Source: Cryptosporidium bovis (lineage: Eukaryota > Apicomplexa > Conoidasida > Eucoccidiorida > Cryptosporidiidae). Taken from it: 56,179 nt of DNA. The stretch is taken from the NCBI GenBank assembly GCA_009768925.2, contig VHIT02000026.1:1-56179 (forward strand). Reading direction: 5' to 3'. Of the stretch, positions 49,710 to 56,179 are shown piece by piece (the first letter of the stretch is position 1; every line of letters begins with the position of its first letter). The translations under genes and the position numbers were made by a program. The notes under the pieces are model-generated. The model did not search any database. It was not told where the DNA came from and saw only the letters and a list, made by a program, of their open reading frames with translations.

Positions 49710-51566
49710 CTATATCTCTTCTGTGAATTTACATCTAAAGAATTCATGTCTTAATGCCATTTCAGGAGTAGGTCTTGAAATAGGATCGATATTCAAAACA
49801 TAACGAGCGAATTTCGCAAGAAGTGTGTGTTTCTTATCAACAATGTTTTCTAAAGTTCTGCATAAAGAAACTCTTTCTAAAGAAGTATTGCTAGAACACC
49901 CCTCAGGCCAATTAAGGGAATATAGAACATATGAGGATGAATCGTCTCTATAATTATTTGAATTTCTGAAATTTTTATTATTATCGAATTCATCATTAAC
50001 ATCGTAACTCGTGTTGGAATAATATTTGTTTACATATTTTCTACCAGATTTGCTATTATAGGCTCTTTTGAGCATATGATTGGGAAAAGGTCCAATTGTT
50101 CTCTCAATCATAGCGAGATGCTCTAGATGTTCATGTGTTCTAAACAATAACATTCCGGTATATAGTTCCATCAGTATGCAACCAAACCCCCACATATCAC
50201 TAGATATATCCCATCCAATATCTAATATGACCTCAGGTGCTCTATACTGTCTAGTATTAATTATACTACCATGATAGTCATCCTCATAGGTTGCTGATCC
50301 GAAATCAATAAGCTTTATTTCAGGTCTAACAGGACGTCTAATTAAAGATCCAGGATGTCTGGGTGCATTTACCCAAACGTAATCATTATTTGTAAGTAAT
50401 ATATTCTCTAATTTTAAATCAGTATGTGTAAGCCTCAACTTTCTTAGAAAAGATAATGCAAGTAGTATCTGTTCAGCTATATTTTGTATATCAGATAAAA
50501 AAAAACCCCTTGAGCAATTTCCCCTCAAAAATTCATATAAACTTTGTCCAAGTTTCTCAAATACCAAACACATATTAGAATTATTGTATAAAAAGGCATT
50601 GTAAAGCAATACACAAAATGAATATTCTCCATACTCATCATTCATATTTACATCTCTGAGTATTTTAGCCTCAATTTTAGCAGCTTCTGTGTATCTTTTT
50701 ACATTTTTAACGACTTTGATTGCAACTTTTCTTCTTCTTTTCAAATCCTCACATTCAAATACCCTTCCGAATGTTCCTTCTCCAATTATACTTAGTATTC
50801 TATATCTTTGCGTTAAATATTGCCCTATATGCCAAGAGAAGTGATCTATATCCTCAGAATTTGTATAATTATTACTATTACATAAAAATGTATCGTTATC
50901 ATTATTTCTAATTCTTTTGAAATTATCCATTGAGCGTTGATTATAATAACCACCTTCCGAATGTCTCGTTTTTCTATCTGTTGTGTTGTGGTATATTGAA
51001 TAGGCATATGAATCATGAGATATATCATAATAGTTATACTCATCTCTATTATTATTATTTCTACAATACTTTATATTATAGCCATTTTCATAATAGTTTA
51101 TTGATGTCCTTGGGTCGATATTGTTTACTGTTGTTTTATCTTTGTAAGCTCTATTATAATTGGAATATGCTTTATCATTTCCAACACTATCGTTTATTTC
51201 CGCTACAGCGTTATAATTAGATATATTTTTATTGTTATTATCATTAACATTATCAATAGATTTTTCCGACGATATTATATATTGAGTCCGAGTTTCATGA
51301 TCTGTTTCATTCATGTTAAACCTTTTACGATAGTCATATGACCTCTGTTTTAACAAAATATCATCTTTGTCATCAAGATAACCACTTGACTCATGGTAAC
51401 CCCTTCTCTTTCTTTGTTTATGATCATTTTCACTATTATCCTGCATTGTTATAAAGCTATTATTTAAGTTGTTGAAATTAACTCTATTTTTGATATCTGT
51501 GTATTTCATTTTATTGCTTAGATCCATATATTTATTCAAACTATTTGTTATCGCTTTTTTTTGCAT
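49710..51566 (-). CDS. LAMMER/CLK family dual-specificity protein kinase
   Basis: 618 residues. The kinase domain covers about 255-615. Gly loop GEGTFG at 262-267, VAIK with K284, catalytic HTDLKLEN at 381-388 (D383), DFGSAT at 421-426, then RQYRAPEVI. EHLAMIER at 482-489 is the near-exact LAMMER signature (EHLAMMER), and the HTDLK.EN form is typical of CLKs. All catalytic residues are present, so it should be active. CLK/LAMMER kinases phosphorylate SR splicing factors in the nucleus. The 240-residue N-terminal region is Asn/Tyr/Asp-rich with basic KRRR-type patches and no recognised domain. A basic and Asn/Ser-rich insertion (about 500-545) follows the LAMMER motif. Confidence 0.94.
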   Translation of the reverse strand: MQKKAITNSLNKYMDLSNKMKYTDIKNRVNFNNLNNSFITMQDNSENDHKQRKRRGYHESSGYLDDKDDILLKQRSYDYRKRFNMNETDHETRTQYIISSEKSIDNVNDNNNKNISNYNAVAEINDSVGNDKAYSNYNRAYKDKTTVNNIDPRTSINYYENGYNIKYCRNNNNRDEYNYYDISHDSYAYSIYHNTTDRKTRHSEGGYYNQRSMDNFKRIRNNDNDTFLCNSNNYTNSEDIDHFSWHIGQYLTQRYRILSIIGEGTFGRVFECEDLKRRRKVAIKVVKNVKRYTEAAKIEAKILRDVNMNDEYGEYSFCVLLYNAFLYNNSNMCLVFEKLGQSLYEFLRGNCSRGFFLSDIQNIAEQILLALSFLRKLRLTHTDLKLENILLTNNDYVWVNAPRHPGSLIRRPVRPEIKLIDFGSATYEDDYHGSIINTRQYRAPEVILDIGWDISSDMWGFGCILMELYTGMLLFRTHEHLEHLAMIERTIGPFPNHMLKRAYNSKSGRKYVNKYYSNTSYDVNDEFDNNKNFRNSNNYRDDSSSYVLYSLNWPEGCSSNTSLERVSLCRTLENIVDKKHTLLAKFARYVLNIDPISRPTPEMALRHEFFRCKFTEEI

Positions 51567-52844
51567 TCAAATTAAGACTAAGAATTACATTTGAATTATT
51601 ATCATAATATATATTCAATGCACAAATTATTAATTACATTATCTGATATTCATCTAATTATCTTTAGGAAAAACTGATTATTTTTTAATTACCAAATTTA
51701 TTTGTCATCTATTTATCAATTGTAATGGTAGTAATGATAATAATTAATACTATTATATTAACAAATTACTTAAATAATTCCAGATAAATACAATTATTAA
51801 ATAAGTACTATATGGGAACAATGAATTAATAGGGCAACTCTTGTTACAAAAGTTAAATTTATAATATTGTTATTGTATAATATAAAATAATATTCAAGGT
51901 CAATTATCACTTTCTCGAGTGTCGTCTTAAATCGAATATCAGTTTTATTCCCTTAAATTACTGTCTATGAGATAAATAACTCAAATGCCGTAATATTATT
52001 CCCGTATTCTCTAAAACAGATTACAAAACAAACTCAACTTTACTCTTTCAATTACACTAGTATACTCTATTTAAATAATCGCTGAATATTCGAATAAACA
52101 CTGGCGTTAAATACTCCAAATACACATGCAAACGCATATACAATATTCACATTCATAAATGAATCAAATGTAATATAGTAAATGTATGTATTTCACGTCA
52201 AGTAAATAAACAAACAAATAAATAAGGGATTAAAGAATCGCAATCAAATTCCTGATTTACTTATCGCTTCTATATTGTTTATGGAAGAGTTTTACTCAAT
52301 AAGTAAAGTGAGTAACGTTAATTATAAAGGAGAATAGTAACGAGTTATAGATAAAAAAGAAGAGGTATAATCCCAATAATAAATCTCTAAACCAAGCTAT
52401 TTTGTTTCCCCAATATGGTATATATATTTATTTGTTAATTTCAAGTTGAATGAGATAAACCTTCAAAGTAAACTTCTTATGTTATTCTTATTGCATTTAC
52501 TATCAGTTAACAAATCTACCAAGTCATAGATAAATGTGATATAAAGCGATAAGGTTGCTCTTACATTTAAACTTAAATATAACGTCGATGCTAGTACATT
52601 TACATATGTACTCGACTAAATGTATCTTAACTACCAATTTCTGACTTGTATTTTTTGAATTTAATATGAACAATATTTTAGTGACTAAGATTCAACCTAC
52701 TTGATATTAACCTTACTCTTAATAATTGCGATATCATTACTATTTACATTTATGTTTCAAGGTACCTAAATTATAATTTAACAAGTTAGCGCGGGAGATC
52801 CAAGAGTGACTAGGGCGGGAAAAGCGTATCCAAATTTGCTTTTG
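51567..52844. other. Intergenic, 1.28 kb, with paired E2F-like sites at one end
   Basis: No gene seen. AT-rich with many stops in all frames. The far end, 52789-52823, holds GCGCGGGA and GGCGGGAAAA, which are out of character with the rest. Confidence 0.5.
52789..52823. promoter_or_regulatory. Paired E2F-like sites GCGCGGGA and GGCGGGAAAA
   Basis: Two GC-rich words 17 bp apart, at 52789-52796 and 52814-52823; the second is an exact classic E2F site. They lie only 22 bp beyond the stop codon of the acidic protein gene and about 1.25 kb upstream of the kinase ATG. They may act in a long kinase promoter or for an unseen transcript. Confidence 0.35.
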
Positions 52845-53462
52845 TCAATAATCCTGAGAAAGTAAATCCTTTATCTCCTCTATCTCACACTGAGTGAGTG
52901 TTATACTTTGTTCCTCCAACTCATTTTCAAGTGAATCTAGTGATAGCTCGCTAACGAGTTCGTTTATAATGTAAGAATCGTCGTCAAATAACTGGTTATT
53001 TCTTTGTTTTTCATCCGAACTTAGTTTACTTCTAACTACATCCGACAATTTAAATGATTTAGTTAAATTGCTGTCATATTCATCCACTGCAAACCGCGAA
53101 TAGTCATAGTCATCATCTTTCAATACATCGCCGTTTTCTGTCACGTAGCCCTCTTTCAAGTTTGATTCAACTTTATTACTATTCATCAATTTAAATTTAT
53201 TTACTTGCTCCAAAAGCCACATATCATTTATAGATGATGGTATCAGGAATACCTAAATAAATTTTCATTTTATTTTTTTAAAATACAATCACGATTAATT
53301 CATGTTTTAGTTAGTTAAGTATTTATTTACTCAGATAATTCAACTAACCCGACTATTTAATGCGTCATGCAACGAGCCATTCTCAGATTCATGAGAGTTC
53401 TCAAATATTGACGAACAGCATGTCTGGAACGAATCATCTGTTCCAGTTGAGATGTTTGACAT
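52845..53462 (-). CDS. Two-exon acidic protein, unknown function
   Basis: Exon 1 is 53349-53462 (MSNISTGTDDSFQTCCSSIF...), exon 2 is 52845-53252. A 96-bp intron with GTTAGT donor and TTTAG acceptor joins them in phase 0, giving 173 residues. Exon 2 stays open through VFLIPSSINDMWLLEQ upstream of its first Met, up to an in-frame TAG in the intron, which supports the splice. The product is acidic and Ser/Asn-rich, with a short ordered part (NDMWLLEQVNKFKL) and a C-terminal Leu/Glu-rich helix (IINELVSELSLDSLENELEE) ending EIEEIKDLLSQDY. No signal peptide or membrane segment. I recognise no family; the pattern suits a small regulatory or adaptor subunit. Confidence 0.65.
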
Positions 53463-54043
53463 TAATTAATAGTATATACAAATTGAAATATGTCTCTAAC
53501 TTTTTTAGCTGTATATTAACTTTAAAACTCCGTTCTAAGCAACCTTCTAACAGTCTTACATTCACTCCTCCCTACTTTTACTCGAAACCAAATATTTACT
53601 TGTACAAGTATTGTAATAATGCGTTATTTTTATTATAATTACCTACATTAAAAACTTTTATTTTCAGAGAAAAATATATTACGTTGTATGCTTGTACTCC
53701 AAAATAAAGATAGTTGAAAATAATATTAATGATACATGCAAGTATTTATATTTTGCATATTCACAAAATCGCCTATTACATCTTTCTCTATATGTTGATA
53801 TCAATTCTACTACAAATTAAGATGTTGCAAGTGATAGAGAAAAAGAATATTTTACCTATTTATATTCTAAATGCTCATGTATCACAATTACTGTTATTTG
53901 CTTATTTTTAACGCAACGCAAGAATTACACAATAATAGCCCAAAATTAATTAATTTCATGTTGTTATTATCAACATTATTTGTATCATTATTGTTACTAT
54001 TTAATTTTAGTAATATTTGAATTAAATATCACTAATGCATGTA

Positions 54044-54080
54044 CCGCCCCCTTCAACCTTTCTCCATTCACCCCTCCCCA
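54044..54080 (-). other. C-rich stretch, possible G-quadruplex on minus strand
   Basis: The + strand has CCGCCCCC, then CCCCTCCCC within 37 bp that is otherwise AT/C only. The minus strand therefore has GGGG-A-GGGG, a 19-base spacer containing two GG pairs, and GGGGG-C-GG. It could fold as a G-quadruplex, though one tract is short and the long loop weakens it. An ATGCATGTA word sits directly beside it. Extreme in base composition for this window. Confidence 0.4.
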
Positions 54081-54394
54081 CTACTCAATACTTCGATTTT
54101 TCAATAATTCAACTCTCATTTTAAGAGTGTATTGATTTTCTTGAAAATATCTACATTGAAAAATGTGATATATACACACACTGTTATTCAAAAAATACAC
54201 TGAAGAAGGAAATCAATGCGACAAAAGAACACAATATATTGTATCATATATTGAAATTTCTTATACTTAGTCCCACTATTACTTTAAAATCGAGAATACA
54301 CTTCAAATTTGAGTGCTCTCACTATAATAGCTTTTCTGTTTTTAAAGTAGATTTGTCGGTACCCTCTCTTTTTTTGAAAGAAATGTAAAATTTG

Positions 54395-54402
54395 TTCCCG
54401 CC
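54395..54402. promoter_or_regulatory. E2F-like TTCCCGCC
   Basis: Reverse of GGCGGGAA. 310 bp upstream of the TPR protein ATG and 933 bp upstream of the acidic protein ATG. Motif match only. Confidence 0.35.
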
Positions 54403-54711
54403 ATAGTTTTATAAATGCACGTTTCGTCTTGTATTTTTTGTACATTTGCGAGGGGAAAAATGCGAAGTAGTTTTTTTAGATCGCAAGAAAATAAAGTTAA
54501 AACAAAGAATTATTTACCTTGATTTTCTTCTTTTGTAGTTTATTATACGTCTGTAGTGTTGATTTATTTTATTGATTTGTAACAATAAATTGAAATAAAG
54601 TACAGTTTTGAATAAACGGGGAATCTCGTACTATAATAACGAATAGGATCCTACAAACTGGCTTCACAATTATACATACAAGGCTAACTTATGATTTATT
54701 CAGCATAAATT

Positions 54712-56179
54712 ATGGAATTTGAAACTGATCTTATTAGATTGAAGGAAAAAGGTAATTTTTTGTGACGATGATAGCATGTATATTAATAATAATAAATTGA
54801 CTTTAATTAATTAATTTGTTTTAGGCAATGAATATTATTCTAAAGGAGAATATAGTAAAAGTATACATGTTTACACTGAAATATTAGATAATATATGTAA
54901 AAAGTGTGAATGTAATGATTCAATAGAAAATGACAACATTAAATTATTTTACAAAGAATACACTGATTTAAAGTTTAAAGTTTTATTGAACAGAAGCGCA
55001 TCCTATATTAAAATAAGAGACTTTGAGAACGGTTTAAAGGACTGTAATGTTGCACTAGAAATAAATAATAACGATGTTAAGGGATTATTTAGAAGAGCAA
55101 ATTGTTTGTTAAATATAACTGATAAGAATGATGCAAACAAAATTAATGATTTAAATAAGGCCATTGAAGATTTGAAACGAGCATTATTAATTGAAAAAAA
55201 CAATATGGAAGTTAAAGATTTACTTTTGAAATTGATTGAAGAGAAAAATAAAATTGAAAATAACATTCAATTGAATCAATTACCGAGTGAAATTGTTAAA
55301 GGTATTTATAATTTAATTGTGAATGAAAATAAATACGACATTAATTACAACAAAGCTTATTTTAATAATGAACTGTATAATAAATTAAATAATTTATATA
55401 TGTATATTTACTCAAATGGCAATAGTGATATTATACTAAACACATCATGCATAGAAAATATAATTTCTATTTTTGAACACAAAAATAAAGAGTTAGGTTG
55501 TCAAATAATATATATACCAATTAATGGTTCGAAAGATATTTCTAATTCAATAGTAGTGAATTCGTGGAATATTCTTTCAATTTTACTTGAAGACAATGAT
55601 TACGTATTTAATGATTTATTGGACGAAAATCGTAATGACAATGGTTATCTTTCAAATATAAGTAATAACGATTTAAAATTTAAAAAATATGATTCCAATA
55701 CTAAAAATAAACAACTGATTAATTTCAGAAATTCTGTTAAAAGAAGTGATATTATCAATTATACAGACATTAAAAATTTCATTAATAATTGTATTGTTTC
55801 TAATATCAATAATAATGACTTTGTTACTATATTAAATAATATTTTCAATATCCTATTCTGCATTAATGATCAATATATACATAGCGTTGATTATATTGAT
55901 TTTTTATTATCACTTATAGATATTGGAATACCATTTATTAACGTTAATGATAATGTTCATGTATTAATATTACTTATTTTAAGAAATTTATCAATATTAT
56001 TTAAAAACAGAAACTCTATTTCCAATAAACTTAAGGCACTTGAATACTCGAGGGAAATTGAGAATTTAATTAATTCATTGTTTAAACTATCATATAGATA
56101 TTATAATGAATTATTATTTAATAATCCAAGTTCTAATAATAATAATACATTTAATAACATTATTAATAACTGTGAGTTT
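54712..56179 (+). CDS. TPR co-chaperone, probable UNC-45 (UCS) protein, 3' truncated
   Basis: Exon 1 is 54712-54751. A 73-bp intron (GTAATT ... TTTTAG) follows, and exon 2 runs from 54825 off the right edge. 465 residues are visible. Three TPRs lie at about 9-39 (RLKEKGNEYYSKGEYSKSI), 63-95 (VLLNRSASYIKIRDF) and 97-138. The two-carboxylate clamp is complete: K11, N15, N69, K99 and R103, so it should bind the EEVD tails of Hsp90 or Hsp70. The splice restores the KEKGNEYY motif exactly. After the TPRs come several hundred residues of Asn/Ile/Leu-rich, probably helical sequence, as expected for the central part of UNC-45, whose UCS domain folds myosin heads. The UCS domain would lie mostly beyond the window, so another TPR co-chaperone is possible. 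Apicomplexan UNC proteins support gliding myosins. Confidence 0.7.

Larger units (their letters stand above)
53463..54711. other. Divergent intergenic region, 1.25 kb
   Basis: Between the acidic protein and the TPR protein. No credible gene; frames here start at TTG or have AT-noise composition. Notable sites are the C-rich stretch 54044-54080 and TTCCCGCC at 54395-54402. Confidence 0.5.

Noticed and set aside
53714-53911. 65-codon plus-strand frame in the 53-54 kb gap
   Set aside because: Begins at TTG and has the Ile/Leu/Tyr-rich look of AT-rich noise.
1-56179. Plasmodium as the source organism
   Set aside because: The coding regions are less AT-biased, with fewer long Asn runs than I expect in P. 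falciparum, and I recognise no Plasmodium-specific families; Cryptosporidium or a relative fits better, but this is a judgement rather than a test.

Overview
This window looks like nuclear DNA of an apicomplexan parasite, most probably Cryptosporidium or a close relative. The DNA is very AT-rich, most intensely between genes. Most genes are single-exon and Asn/Lys/Ser-rich. The few introns I can place are 50-96 bp GT-AG introns. The gene set also fits: a plant/bacterial-type PEP carboxylase, an apicomplexan-style ferlin with a C-terminal anchor, a probable UNC-45 type myosin chaperone, a centrin, and secreted proteins that match no general family I know. The genus is an inference; I cannot name the species. 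There are no operons, ribosome-binding sites, insertion sequences, CRISPR arrays, rRNAs or tRNAs that I can support.

Layout, left to right. 1-1564 (-): 3'-truncated secreted protein with acidic and poly-proline tail. 2773-3309 (+): centrin. 3563-6925 (-): PEP carboxylase. 8590-9600 (-): Asn/Tyr-rich orphan. 11155-12810 (+): Ser/Asn-rich orphan. 13316-16090 (+): Rrp6/EXOSC10 exonuclease. 16192-18579 (-): CDC5/Cef1 splicing factor. 18899-19918 (+): Trm10 tRNA methyltransferase. 20718-26291 (+): ferlin. 26356-27056 (-): three-exon ArfGAP. 27741-30500 (+): SMARCAL1-type SNF2 protein. 30674-31177 (-): small membrane protein. 31934-35905 (+): 1323-residue secreted orphan. 36413-37036 (+): SelT-like redox protein with Cys in place of Sec. 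37886-38896 (+): RPA2. 39196-39685 (-): two-exon small protein, possibly Sm-like. 40458-43391 (+): probable Nup88/Nup82-like nucleoporin. 43481-45448 (-): coiled-coil protein with basic tail. 46190-47671 (-): Asn-rich protein with a charged helix. 48535-49023 (-): G-patch protein. 49710-51566 (-): LAMMER/CLK kinase. 52845-53462 (-): two-exon acidic protein. 54712-56179 (+): 3'-truncated TPR protein, likely UNC-45.

Functional themes. RNA processing is over-represented (Rrp6, CDC5, Trm10, G-patch protein, CLK kinase, perhaps the Sm-like protein). Others concern genome maintenance (RPA2, SMARCAL1-like), membrane traffic and secretion (ferlin, ArfGAP), cytoskeleton (centrin, UNC-45-like) and host-facing secretion (two orphans). 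I see no sign that neighbours are co-regulated units. Convergent gene ends are about 65-300 bp apart, while divergent starts are about 320-1550 bp apart, so the long AT-rich gaps are probably promoter and 5' UTR space. Several gaps carry E2F-like GCGC(C/G)AAA / GGCGGGAA motifs, one of the few GC-rich signals in otherwise plain AT-rich DNA.

Four genes need splicing to be read correctly (ArfGAP, the Sm-like candidate, the acidic protein and the TPR protein). Two genes run off the window edges. Some long reading frames begin upstream at TTG or GTG; for these I chose the first in-frame ATG.
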